NCBI RefSeq assembly: GCF_020921035.1
Contig: NC_063156.1
Location: 6,138,001-6,202,000 of the forward strand
DNA from: Rhodamnia argentea
Taxonomy: Eukaryota; Streptophyta; Magnoliopsida; Myrtales; Myrtaceae
DNA length: 64,000 bases
Direction of reading: 5' to 3'
A model generated the notes under the pieces. The model had not been told where the DNA came from. It saw only the letters and a list, made by a program, of their open reading frames with translations, and searched no databases. Shown piece by piece: positions 34,905-45,996 of the stretch. How positions within the stretch are numbered: the first letter of the stretch is position 1; every line of letters starts with the position of its first letter. A program made the position numbers and the translations under genes.

Positions 34905-35735
34905 ATGAGTTGCACAAGTACACTTCAGGCCTCGTATCCTTGGAAAAACCTCCAACTTTCACTTTAGTCCTAATTTTATTTTTAAACATTTTTTTATTCA
35001 ATATAAACTCCAAACTTTTAGTCCAACCCCAATTTTACCCTAGATATTACTTTTATCTCATAAAAAACTACCAACTTTAGACCAAGTCCCGATTCTACCG
35101 TGAATTTTGTTGTCTTATAAAAATCACGAATTTTTATTTGACTCTCATATTTGCCTCTCTTAACCATCTCGTCCAAAATAGCCCCGTTGATGTGGCATTC
35201 ACATAATTACTCTAGTTCCTTCTCAAGATTTCGTATCCAAAAAGACGTCTTTTTTAGATGAATTTCCATGTCATCCCAAACGACGTCATATTGGTTATGA
35301 AATTTTATAAAAATGGAGCAATTACGATTGGTTTTCTTCAGTTGCTTTTACTCTTAAAATAGTCTTCCTTGCATCCGGCCCGGGGATCTTCAATTTTGCG
35401 CTTAGTCGTTAATCTCTCTCGCTCAGGAGTCCTCCATCTATCGCGGTTAGAGAACTCGCGCTCAAGACACTTAGCTAGGGACACTTGAGTAGCTCACGCT
35501 TAGAAGTTTTCCATCTCTAGTTGTCAAGAGAAATTTGAATCGGTAGGTTAACGGGGAGCAGATTTCGGACTCAAGTAAAAGTTGGTGATTTGTTATGAGA
35601 CCAAAAAAAAAAAATCTAGGTAGAATTGGGACAAGATCTAAAATTTGAAATTTTTTACAAAACAAAAAATAAATGAGCTTAAAATTGAGGTTGAATGTAA
35701 AATTATGAGTTTTTTAGGGTATTATGCCAGAAACT
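34905..35735. repeat. Inverted-repeat element, family II, copy B
   Basis: Drifted arms built from repeats of CAACTTTAGTCC..AATTCTACCCTA..TCTCATAAAAAA, which recur complemented toward the right. Its centre (TTGCTTTTACTCTTAAAATA, GTCTTCCTTGCATC, TTTTCCATCTCTAGTTGTCA) is clearly shared with copy C at 37555-38365. Non-coding. Confidence 0.65.
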
Positions 35736-36772
35736 TCGTTCTCTTAGGACCTTTTTGGCATGGGCTTTCGTGACGAAACATGATTGGGTCTAGTCCCATT
35801 TCGGAAGAGAGCTCGCGAGGTTAACCAGTCAATCCACACACGATACAAAGAAATGGATTGAATCGATAACATAAGAAAAAACAATATTTTGTCCAAGTAT
35901 GCCCAAATTATGGGCGACTCCTCTTATGAAGCTCGACTATAATTAGAGGTGTCAATATGAGTTGAACCCACTTTATTAAAAATGAGTCAAATATGGATTA
36001 GTCAATTTCTACAAATTTGGTTATTAAGGGGTTATTCTAATTATATCTAGGTTGTAAAAGGGTTCGATAAACCCATTGACAACCCATTCAACTAGACAAG
36101 CACGCCCAATCCATTTATCAATTTTATATTTTTTTTATTTTTGATTTTCATTTTTATTGTTTTTTTATAAGTAAAAGAAAGAAAGAAAATTCACAAAGAA
36201 TATTGAAAAATATAAAAGCTGTCGATGTCATTGTCCGCCGCCGCCGACCGTTGTTAACCACCCTTCACCGCCGACCAACGTTAATTGTCCTTTTGCCTCC
36301 AACCACGGCCATCCACCACCACCGACAACCGCCATCCGCTGCAGACCACCACCGACAGAGAAAGTAAAATAAAAACACTTTTCAAAAAAAAAAAATTTAA
36401 TTTTTTATCATTTTTTAAAATAAAATATTGAAAACAATTGAAAGAATTTCATTAAATTTGTATTGCATGAAAGTATGTTAGCAATATCATTTTTCTTAAG
36501 AAATTATAAGAAATAAATATTTCATGATTTGGTTAAATATAAAAATGTTTAAGTAATACGGGTCGGGTCCGGTGTGGATCGTTAGATTTGCACTACATGA
36601 AAATAGGTCAAAATGGGTTAAATGGATCGAACCATATTAAACTTGACCCAACCCACGCGTTTTTTTTTTTTTTTTGTCAAGAACCCTCTAACTATAATCG
36701 ACTTTGCTTTGTTTTTTTTTCTTTTTTTGAAACTTTCCAGCTTTTACAATTATCTTATGTAACCTAATGGTA
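35736..36772. other. Gene-free repeat-rich interval
   Basis: 35945-36660 has TTAACCCATTTTGACC-type palindromic pieces (GGGTTGGGTC..) of an old element around a CCACCACCGACAACCGCCAT-rich centre. No gene is seen. Confidence 0.4.
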
Positions 36773-37385
36773 GGAGAATTACCAAAAAAGTCTTAAACTT
36801 ATTGTAATTGTACCAATTCAATCATAAATATTTTTTGTCGAGCGAGTCTTAAACCTTTTGCAACTATGCTAATTTAGTCCACTTTATCTAATGGTGAACG
36901 ATGTGGCATTGCCAATACTAACGTAGACATTTTTTTAATAATATATCTATGATTTTTTAATTTTTGCCTTGGTTTTTTCTTTCCTACTCTACTATGGTTG
37001 GCGAGGGCTTCGCGGCTCTTGATCGGCCTCGTTGCGCCTAGCGAGGCTATGGTCGCCTTTGCTCGTGACCACGCTTCACGAAACCCTCGTGAAGAACGGC
37101 CGCGGGTGAGGCCCGACAAGGGCTTCACGGCCCTCAACCCTCGCCGGCCATGAATAGAAGCAAAGAAGGAAGAATAAAAAATAAAAGAAAAATAAAAAAT
37201 TAACTAAAAATTAGAAAAAAAATATTAAAATATTATTAAAAATTGGTTACGTCACTGTCAACCTGTCAAATAGACTAAATTGGCACAAATGCAAAACGTT
37301 TGGAATTGAATTGGCAAAGAAAAGATTTAGGACTAAATTAATACAATAACAATAGGTTTAAAACTATTTTGGTAATTATCCCACT
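36773..37385. mobile_element. MULE-like MITE, same family as 12466, with imperfect target duplication
   Basis: Left end GGAGAATTACCAAAAAAGTC TTAAACTTATTG; right end reverse-complemented GGGATAATTACCAAAATAGT TTTAAACC. Flanks are TAATGGTA (36765-36772) and TAATGGTT (37386-37393), 7 of 8 identical. The centre is GC-rich (GGTTGGCGAGGGCTTCGCGG) between AT-rich arms. The ORF at 36874-37137 is repeat-derived. Confidence 0.7.
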
Positions 37386-37554
37386 TAATGGTTGTGCCTT
37401 ATATCATAGAAAGTGTGGGGGGGCCTTCATTAGTAAGTTCGGACATTCGGGACTGTGCCATTAAATCTTGGTTAAGTTTTGCGCACATGTTCAGTAACTT
37501 TCATGCATTTTCGTTTTTCACGGTACATCACCCCATTGGATTGTGAGTCTAAAA

Positions 37555-38365
37555 ATTACTAACCTAATGCCCTAAAAAATCTCCCGATTTTAGTCAAAAT
37601 TTCAATTCTATCCTAAACTTACTTTTGTCCTATAGAAAACTCCAAACTTTAGATCCAATCTCAATTCTACCCTAAACTTTTTTGTCTCATAAAAAAACCC
37701 CAACTTTAGGTTCATTTTCAATTTTCTCCTATATTTTTTTTGTCTTATAAAAAAGCATTAAGTTTAACTTGATTCCCAAATTTATCCGCATTTACCCTCT
37801 ATCCAATATTGCCCTTAGTGACCTTATGTGGTATTCTCACGTCATTGGTATAGTTTTTCCCCAAATTCAGATCCAATAAGGTGTATTTTGGATATGTATT
37901 TGCATATCAGTTCAAACACTGTCTTCTTGGATAATTTGGGTAAAAACTAGAGTAATTATGATTAGATTTCTTCAATTGCTCTTACTCTTAAGAGAGTCTT
38001 CCTTTCATTTTGCTTGAGGATCTTCGATTTTGTCCTCGATCTTCAATTCTCGTGTTCAATAGTGTTCCATCTCTCACAGTCGGAATGTTTGCAATCAAGA
38101 CGCTCGTACAACTTGTGCTTGGAAGGTTTCCACCTCTCGATTGTCAACGAGAAATTTTGGATAGAGGGTCGACGGAGAAGATTTGTGACTCGAGTAAAAG
38201 ATGGTAGTTTCTTTATGAGACCGAATAAATTTGAGGGTAGAATTTGGACAGGGCGGTAGAATTTGGACAAGACCTAAAGCTAATGGTATTTCATAAGATA
38301 AAAAAAAAAAAAAACTAGGATAGAATTAAGACTAGATGTAAAGTTGGTGATTTTTATGGAACGTG
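37555..38365. repeat. Inverted-repeat element, family II, copy C
   Basis: Same order of blocks as copy B: arms of AATTCTACCCTAAACTTTTT and TCTCATAAAAAAACCCC, centre TTGCTCTTACTCTTAAGAGA and CACCTCTCGATTGTCAACGA, right arm AAGACCTAAAGCTAATGG. The ORFs at 38010-38270 fall inside it and are not genes. Confidence 0.65.
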
Positions 38366-39274
38366 AAATTAAGTCATGTATTTACTTATAATCGTGTTCA
38401 TTTTATCAAAAGTTGAGATATCGCTCGTGATTTTCAAAAAAATCAATTCATGTTCGTGTATGATAACATATTTACGACGATTAATGCATGGAAAGATTCG
38501 ATTAGCTAGACGTTCGGCGCCATTGTTTTCCAAGCGGATTTTTTTTTCCCAAAAATCTCGTCATGTTTAGTGAGTATCTCATATTGCGTCAAAGAGTATA
38601 TCGCCATTTGACAGGGTTTTGGCGATCAAGTGGGGTCTAAAAAGATTGAAACTCAGAAACATATGCGATGATATCATGCGAGATTTGGTGGGACCACTAT
38701 TAATTATTCTAAAAGCTTAAATTATTATATATATGCATGATTTAATACTCAATATTTTAACAGATAAATTAGTTTTTTGGTTACATAAAATGATCAACAT
38801 GAAGAAACTGTTACTTTTTATATCTTCAATTGTATTTACTCTTAGGGTGTTCCTTTTTTAGTAAACAAACTTTCTGCCAATTAATTTATCGTAAAAAAAA
38901 TATACATGCTTAAAGTTAGGAAGATGAATTTCTTAACTTGCTAAAACGCATGCAACCCTGCTAGTTAAGGATTTGAGAGGGGGGGAGTCACGGGCAAGGT
39001 TGAATCACCACTCTGTATGGGAGCAGAGATAACCCTGAGAGAGAGACAAAGGTAGTTAGGAAGATACAAAAAGAAATCCTAACTTGGAATATTATCTCGA
39101 AAAATGATTTGGTGGAAACAAAATTTACTTTTAGCATGAAATTTTCAGTGAAACAAACGGACCCATAGTGCTCGAGCAAGCCCAACAAATCTTGAATCTC
39201 ACAATCAAATGAATTCTAGTTGAACTTGAAATCTTCCCATCATAAATTTCCGCTTTCAAAATCGAGCAATAAGG
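38366..39274. other. No recognised gene
   Basis: Contains one copy (38655-38755, GGTGGGACCACTATTAATTA) of the dispersed repeat also seen at 14025 and 59610. Otherwise featureless AT-rich sequence. Confidence 0.45.
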
Positions 39275-39798
39275 TAGGGGTGGGCTGGATAGGTAGGTTC
39301 CGAACCTAGACCCCGAAACCGATCATGTTATAAATTATAATCGGCTTAAAATTTTGAAACACCGAAACTTACTCTGTTTGTCTTATAACCGTTTTGGAAC
39401 CTACCATGTTTTTTCTGTCTGGTCAAGGGTCTATCCAAGAACTTGTTTTTTTTTTTAATTTTTTTTTCCCAACAAAACAACATGAGTTGCAATGAAACTA
39501 TTTAAAGCAAAAGACGAATAATAAAACTCACTATCCACCAAAAGCAACAATCCAAAATATAAGCAATAAAAATTACAATATACCAAAAACAGTAAAAGTG
39601 AGGCTAGCGAGACTTTTTTTTTTTTTTTTTCAAACAGTAGCTGAAAATCAATTTCAAAATCAATCTAGTTCCTAGGTACTTGGAACCGAGAATCAGCCCG
39701 ATTCCTGGACCTGTTTGAATGGGAACCGATTTCCGAACCTGTTTTTCGGGTGGCTCGATCCGGATTCCGAGTAAACCCGATCCGGTTGCACATCCTTA
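39275..39798. repeat. hAT-like element, GGTTCC/GGAACC family, copy 1
   Basis: Starts TAGGGGTGGGCTGGATAGGT AGGTTCC and ends with the complement of TAAGGATGTGCAACCGGATC GGG; both ends look like hAT termini (TAGGGRTG). The interior is filled with GAACCGAGAATC and GATTCCTGGACC pieces. Flanks share only 4 of 8 positions, so no target duplication can be claimed. Confidence 0.5.
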
Positions 39799-39949
39799 AT
39801 ACTAGGCTTATTAAATCAATTTTACTACATAATGTGACAGACTGTTATCTATTGTTTAAATAAGCTTGCCACGTTAAACACCAAATAATAATCTTCTATG
39901 TTAATTTGAAGATCTATTTTCTATGTTGGGCTAACACAATCTAGCATTT

Positions 39950-40335
39950 ATTTTACATGGACGGAAGCTGGGGTCCCAGAAACAGCAACCTCCCCGTTTT
40001 GTAGTGGTGTCTCGCGCATACACAGGAAAGGAACCAACTGCAGCAGCTATCCCACGCGCCCCCTCATCACATGAGCTCGCCACGTTTCGACCTCCCCTTA
40101 GTCTGAGGAGATTCGAAAGTCAAAGTCACCGGTTGACCTGTCATGCTACCAATCAGGCTTAGACACGTCGCCTCCTTGGGGGAGTCCCGCCACCACCAGA
40201 ACATTCTTCCAGCCGGTCCAACCGTGAACAACCGCAGACGTAAAACGATCACGCGCCGTACGCTCTCATTGTGGCGGGTGGGGCCACCACTCACGAGAAT
40301 CATCTCCCAAGCCGAGCTTTAATAGCTCGTGCATC
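39950..40335. other. GC-richer low-copy island without a gene
   Basis: Base composition differs sharply from the AT-rich surroundings, and no repeat-family words are seen. It has ACACGTCGCC and GCGCC motifs. An ORF of 78 codons (40067-40303, minus) starts with ATG but has no recognised domain. It may be an old promoter or gene remnant. Confidence 0.35.
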
Positions 40336-40384
40336 TCCCTATGTCTAGCGTTAGGTGGTTGATCCTTTTTTCATCTGTCGATAG

Positions 40385-40840
40385 AAAAAAAAAAAAATAC
40401 TAATACCACATAAAACTTCAAATCAGTACGCATACGATAAATTCATCCCAAACTAAAATTTTGATTATAAAAAATCTCAAATTAATACCCTTATCATAAA
40501 TAGATCTCAAACTATTGACTGTAAAAATACTCTAAATCAGTACTCATATGACAAATTTATCTTACGTTAATATCCGTTAAATTGGATTAATATTACGAAA
40601 ACCCTAAACCGACACACATGTGCCAAAAGAGGTAAAATTTCCAAATTAGTGAGCTTGTGAATTGCCATCTATCATCTAACTCAACAATTTGATGATAAAA
40701 TTTAGCGTAAATTAACGAAAGGTAAATTTGTTACATGTGTATCGATTTGGGGTTTTTGATTGTCAAAAAATTAGTTTGGGATGAATTTGTCGTAAGTGTA
40801 CTAATTTGTGGCGGTATTCACAAAAAAATTATCTACTTTT
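40385..40840. repeat. Inverted-repeat element (about 450 bp)
   Basis: The left arm contains CATACGATAAATTCATCCCA AACTAAAATTTTGATTAT; the right arm contains its drifted complement, TGATTGTCAAAAAATTAGTT TGGGATGAATTTGTCGTA. Non-coding, MITE-like. Confidence 0.65.
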
Positions 40841-41424
40841 CTTTCTACACTATTTTATTTTTTTATTTATCTATAAAGAGCATGTCACTGAACTTTTCAA
40901 AATTATTGCCTATAACATGCATAAACACATAAAATGATGTCCATCCTCTGTTTGATGATCTTTGAAAAATTAGTCTTTCATTTGATTGGCAATATATTTT
41001 GTACAACTACAGTTAATAAGTGCAAAATCGTGCGGTCTACACGTTCTTTTTGTAAGGTTTTATTGTCGACCCAATGCGATCTGTGCGAGTGCTTGGCATA
41101 ATTTGGCGCCAAGCTTGCCCTTAATTTCTTACTCCACTTGCTTAATTTAAGGCGTGCCTTTTTCTCTATGCTCTCAGTCTCTATCTCTCGAAATTTATGT
41201 AGTTCAATATCATCGTTCTCATCAATCACGTGGGTCTCGTTATATGTCGTATTTTTCTCGAGATAAGCGCACGAGAAATTCCAAAAACTTGTCACGAACA
41301 TGCAATCGAGTCTTAAAATTTTCAAAAAGTGCAATCAAATCTTAAAACTTGTCAAATCGATGCAATCAAGTCATTCTATTAACTTCGTCTTGCATGGCTA
41401 ACACAAAAATGCTGTTGTGGCTAG
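40841..41424. other. No recognised gene
   Basis: The minus-strand ORF at 40978-41334 (118 codons) is the longest here but shows no family resemblance and no promoter. I do not call a gene. Confidence 0.4.
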
Positions 41425-41945
41425 AGGAGCATGAGTATAAGGTAGAACCGAGAATCAAACCGATTGACCGTAAGAACCGATAAGGTTCTAAGTTCTTGCG
41501 GTTCGCTGCCCGACTCCCGGTTCAAAATCATAAATGAAAATGATATTATGCGGTTCGATTCTCGGTTCCTATAATAAGAACTGAACAAGGAACATGAAAC
41601 CAAGAAATTGGATTGGGATCTTTTTTATGTTACGGGTTTTAAACTCTCTATTGTTTGTTTTTCTTTAACGTGTTCATTCTTTATGATTGTTGCCATTGAT
41701 AGATGTGAATTTTTGTTATTGCGTTAACTTTTATTTTGATTAACCGAAAATGGAACAAAAAATCAGAAGCCAAAAATAAGATTAAAAAAAAAAGGAATCG
41801 GCCAATTCTTGGACAGAACATGGAACCGATTAACATGGTAGGTTATAAGTTCCATGATACGCAAGGTAGATGAAGAGCCGGTCTCGATAAGATAGGTTCC
41901 AAGCGAAATCGAGACCGGCCTTGGAACCCACTCTCTTTTAGATGT
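41425..41945. repeat. GGTTCC/GGAACC-family element, copy 2
   Basis: Left part GTAGAACCGAGAATCAAACC GATTG; right part ATAGGTTCCAAGCGAAATCG AGACCGGCCTTGGAACC. Same vocabulary as 39275-39798, in drifted inverted order. Ends not fixed. Confidence 0.45.
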
Positions 41946-42193
41946 GGTTAAAACATTAAAGGTTAAAACGATGTTGTTCTGGTCCGAATTTATTTAATTC
42001 AATTAAAAGACGAGCTAAATTGTACATTTTATAAACCGTAAGATTCAATATTGCACTTTTATCAGAATTTCATAACTTTTTTACCTTCCAATTTTATTTT
42101 TTTTCCGGGTCTATCACAGGCACTCGTCGCCTCCCCTACATACGTACGACAACGGACCTAAAAACAGAGTTTCAGAATCAAAAATCAACGAAA

Positions 42194-42562
42194 ATGGAGC
42201 TTGTGGCTGTGGTCCTCACCAGACACCAAAACGCGAACGCTCAGTCTCTCTCTCTTTCTCTCTCCACCTTTTCCCCCCTTATAATTCCACTCCACCACCG
42301 TTCCATCACCATCTCTTCGCTCTGCCTCTCTCCCCCTCAAACCCACAATTCCCTGCATCATCGGCTCGCCGGAAGCGCCTTGCAGAGCCTCTGCGATGAT
42401 GGGGAAGGGAAAGCAGAGAGCGAACTTCGAGGAGAAGGTGAAAGCCGAGCCGGTGGTGGAGTACGAGGACGGCGCCGGCGACGGAGAGGACGACGACGAC
42501 GACGACGGCTCCAGGAAGAAGAAGATATCGTCGTCGAGCGGAGGCAAGCGAGGGAGCGGTAA
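42194..42562 (+). other. Long upstream ORF overlapping the SPL start codon
   Basis: An ATG at 42194 opens 122 codons in a frame different from SPL and runs past the SPL ATG at 42396. The part overlapping SPL is Arg/Gly-rich only because it reads GA-rich SPL codons in another frame, so it is unlikely to be a protein gene. If transcription begins upstream of 42194, it would act as an overlapping upstream ORF that lowers SPL translation. Confidence 0.35.
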
Positions 42563-43856
42563 TAGCAATTCGGTCGGCATGTGCATATGTCAATGGCGTT
42601 CCGTCGCGCCTCCTCGTTGTTCGCCAGCTTTAGACTTGTGATGAGCTTTCTCTTGACGGGAGTGGATTTTAGTAAAGATGCTTTTGTGAACTGCTCTGAT
42701 GTTTAGGTACGGCGTCGAGGAATTGCCAGGCGGAGAAGTGCACGGCTGATCTCACGGAGGCGAAGCAGTACCACCGGAGGCACAAGGTGTGCGAGCAGCA
42801 CTCCAAGGCTCCGGCGGTGGTCGTCGCCGGCCTTCACCAGCGTTTTTGTCAGCAATGTAGCAGGTCCTGTCCGATTTCTTTGCAATCCTGTTGGGGTGTT
42901 TGTTGTGTGATGCGATGTGGTGTGTTTTGTGTCATCCTAAGAAGTGAGCTTTGAACTCGAATGGGCTCATGATCAGTAGAATTATAATGCTCTTGTTACA
43001 TCAATTAGATCCAGAAACTCACAATTCTAAGTTCACCTTGAAGAATTATAATTTGGAGGATCATGTCAATGTCCTACAGAGAGCACAGCGAAAGCAAGCG
43101 ACTTAGAATGGAAATTGGGGTTGAATGTCACAAATTACGCTAGGACGTTTGATTTTTGAGCCCTTCTATGAGAATTAGTGGCAATTTTCCATCCAGGTCG
43201 TCTGCTAAATTTTGGAGACGCCGATTCTCACTCTGCTTCATTTCAAATCGCGCGATTCCAGTGTAGCCTGACTGACTTCGATCTACTTTTAGGACTTGGT
43301 TGATCGGATTGTCGTAATAGTAATGTTCCCTGATTGGACAGTTATATGTCTTAGCTCTGAGGTTAGTACATATGCTCATCTTGGAAGCTAAATTCTCTCT
43401 ATGATCTTCATTTCGATCCATGTGATTGCCTTCGAAATTTAATCTTCTGTATGTTGGAAGTGAATTTTATGTTCATTTTCACTCTCTCTCTCTCTGCAAG
43501 TGCTTCAAGCACACAATAATTAAGGGAATGTCTTTTCTTGAACTTCTATAAGGTTTGATCGGGATCGTTGCTGTTATCTTTAACTGTCCTTTTTCCCAAC
43601 TCGGAGCTTGATGTGCAGGTTCCATGAGCTATCAGAATTCGACGAAAACAAAAGGAGTTGCCGCAGACGATTGGCAGGACACAACGAACGGAGAAGAAAG
43701 AACCCAGCCGAGTCGTCTCACATGGAGGGCTCGAGTGGAAAAGCCGGCGGCACTCATCAAATGAAGGAGCTAGCCTGCGGACAAGTCAATGACCGTGGCC
43801 GGATTCCGATAACCATCCAAGAGAATGCCACCTACAAACATTTCCAGATCAGATAA
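42396..43856 (+). CDS. SPL: Small SBP-box transcription factor (SPL3/4/5 type)
   Basis: Plant nuclear DNA-binding protein that recognises GTAC-core sites and promotes the juvenile-to-adult and floral transitions. Three exons, 42396-42558, 42707-42863, 43619-43856, give 185 residues, close to Arabidopsis SPL4/SPL5. An acidic, GA-rich N-terminus ([18 protein letters not shown]) is followed by the SBP domain at about 60-136: [70 protein letters not shown]. The zinc ligands are C61, C66, C83, H86 (first finger) and C102, C105, H109, C121 (second). The basic KR-11-RRRK bipartite nuclear signal overlaps the second finger. The intron within the SBP domain (after AG of the Arg in CSRFHE) is at the position conserved in the family. 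It has no C-terminal extension, which fits the small class; a miR156 site lies 19 nt after the stop. Confidence 0.96.
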
Positions 43857-43874
43857 GCTCTCCCAACCGGTTCG

Positions 43875-43894
43875 GTGCTCTCTCTCTTCTGTCA
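43875..43894 (+). promoter_or_regulatory. miR156/157 target site in the SPL 3' UTR
   Basis: GTGCTCTCTCTCTTCTGTCA, the consensus 20-nt miR156 site of SPL genes. In the small SPL class (SPL3/4/5) it lies in the 3' UTR, as here. miR156 cleaves and translationally represses the mRNA in young plants. Confidence 0.96.
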
Positions 43895-44619
43895 TCCTAG
43901 TCGGTGATAATCTGTATTATCTGCAGTCTCTCTTCAAATTTGAGGTCTCTGGTCCCTTCTGTATGGGGAAGTTTAGGCAGGTCGGCTTACTACACTAGTA
44001 CCATGTGCTGTAGGCTAATCTTATCTCCTGCTAGATCAAATAATTTAAATTTCGGCGCTGTACTTTCGGCGAGCTGATTCTCTTGATGGGTGTAGCAGCA
44101 CCCTTGTCTCCTCGGCTTTGCCGGGCTACTATGAGTGGACGGATTGATCCGACATTACGAAAGGCCTCTGAAATCTGTTCATAATGCCCGTTTATGGAAT
44201 GGCTTGGCTTTTCAAAGCGATTACTGTAGTGCTCTCATGGAGAGAGACCTAGGGAAGGCTGTAACTGGTTTGTTTTCCTGGGTCTTGAACTAGTTCTAGG
44301 ATAGTAGTTTATGCTGTTCTTGGCCAATGAGATGGGTGCATCGCGCTGTATGATTGCCTGGAAGATGGGGGAGGGGAAGGGAGTAGGTGGTGCCTTTTTA
44401 CTCGTGAGCTTCCTGCGAGGATCATGGCTTTGGTAGTGAAACTTTAACTTTTGCGTGGGAGCACGCGTGGTTTTCAGAAAAGGGAAAGACGAGAAGGGAT
44501 AATTCCAATTTGAGAAAACATTTTGTTAATGAACGATTGTTTTTGACCTCCCAAGAATATTTTTCAAGGGAAAATTGTTATCACTGCAGCAGCAATCCAT
44601 GCCTTAGATTTTTTGTTGA
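43895..44619 (+). other. SPL 3' UTR and flank
   Basis: No coding sequence. The 3' end of the mRNA should lie in the first several hundred bases. Confidence 0.45.
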
Positions 44620-45137
44620 CGATAAATTATGTATTCATCCTTCAATTTCGTATCAAATAGGTCTGGTTGCCAATTCCACTAGAAACAGGTCCAATTCCCG
44701 ATTCGAAATTCTAAATTTTTGCAACCGATATTGTACGAGTAGGTTCCAGTTTTTGGGGGAGATGAATGTAGCCACCGACCCACCCACTCGGGAATTGGTT
44801 AGAACCTATTTTTTGGAAGTTCGAAAAAGATGATTTATTATTCTTAAATGAGCTTAACTTCCCTATTGCTTTATATTTGTGTTTGTTTTATATCGTTATT
44901 TTACTTTGAGGTGTTTTGCTACTCATTATTTATTTTTTTTAAACGAAGAAAAAAAGAAGAAAGACAAAGAAATTGGTTTCAAGGTAGACCCTAGAACCGA
45001 ATTAGACAAACATATTAGGTTCTAGGGTCGGTTTTAAGAGAAACGAGGTGGGTTCAAAATTCCGAAACTGGATACCTATTTCACATACTAGACTTCAGGT
45101 TTTAGATCTGGAACCTACCCGCCTTGAAATCGATCAT
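44620..45137. repeat. GGTTCC/GGAACC-family element, copy 3
   Basis: The right end, reverse-complemented, is TAGGGATGATCGATTTCAAG GCGGGTAGGTTCCAGATC, close to the left end of copy 1 (TAGGGGTGGGC..AGGTAGGTTCC). The interior has GGTTCCAGTTTTTG and GAACCGAATTAG. The left end was not found. Confidence 0.5.
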
Positions 45138-45464
45138 CCCTAGGCAGGGGTACGGGCATCACAAGCGGGAGCAACCAACAAGTGCATGACATGACTCGGG
45201 TGGGGCCTACACGAGGCGGGCCGGGTGGGATGGTGCCGTGAAACGAATCTTCCATTGTTACCACAACCTACTGCTAAGAATACAAAACGGATAACACAGC
45301 AAGACAACGGTAAAGTTTGCAAGGCGGGCATGGCCTCTTAAATAGCAAAATGACCCATTTCAGTATCCGCTTTTAAAAGATCCGATGCCATCAGTCGCGA
45401 ATTTGTAGCTTTGACCCGGTCGGCCTCGCCCGTCGAGTTAAAGACTTCTCTTTCGTTCTTTAGT

Positions 45465-45518
45465 TGGGCCCGCAGAGAGAATCGATTGGGCCCGATCTTT
45501 ACCTGACTGTGATGGGCC
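45465..45518. promoter_or_regulatory. Cluster of three TGGGCC (site II) motifs
   Basis: TGGGCC at 45465-45470, 45487-45492 and 45513-45518, all in the same orientation with about 20-bp spacing. Such clusters are TCP-factor binding sites in promoters of plant housekeeping genes. No gene start is seen nearby; the next + strand gene begins 2.4 kb away. Confidence 0.4.
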
Positions 45519-45716
45519 TCGGATCCTGCACTGTACAGAGTACAATCACGCTCGAGCTAACGTATTGAGGGCGGTCAAAAAGCTCTTTAAGAGTCGGACC
45601 TCAACCTTTTAGCTTTAACCATCCATGCGTGTGCGTCACACCTCTTTCTTTTTTTATTTGAAAGAATTTTTTTTTTAAAATAAAAAATGTATATATTTTA
45701 CTTTTTTGGTATAAAC

Positions 45717-45870
45717 TAATCGATCTACCGAGAACGTTTTCCATAGACTGAAAACTAAGAGTTTAAGATTATGAGAAAACGAATCCATTTTCTGGTAAGA
45801 AGGAAATCGCATTCTCTAAATCACCGAACGAATGAAAACAAACCAATCTCATGGAAAATGAAAATCGTTT
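45717..45870. repeat. Direct duplication, copy 1 (flanks the Tourist-like MITE)
   Basis: Begins CTAATCGATCTACCGAGAAC GTTTTCCATAGACTGAAAA and ends CTCATGGAAAATG. The same order recurs at 46384-46535 with roughly 80% identity by eye. Confidence 0.75.
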
Positions 45871-45996
45871 CCGGATAAATTTTCAGGCTTATTAGCTTCT
45901 TTCGTAATCGAACTCGAGATTCGTTTGTCCTTGAAGGAAAATTGTTTGCGAAAAATTATTTTTCGACTTTCCGGTGTTTGAACGATGAAAAACTAA

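Noticed and set aside
38010..38270. Cluster of ORFs on both strands
   Set aside because: Lies inside the inverted-repeat element 37555-38365.
39267..39806. Target-site duplication for the 39275-39798 element
   Set aside because: Flanks CAATAAGG and ATACTAGG match at only 4 of 8 positions.
40978..41334. 118-codon minus-strand ORF
   Set aside because: No recognisable domain, promoter or splice context; length is within chance for this much non-coding DNA.
42185..42593. Minus-strand ORFs over SPL exon 1
   Set aside because: Antisense of GA-rich codons (Asp/Glu/Arg run); no homology.
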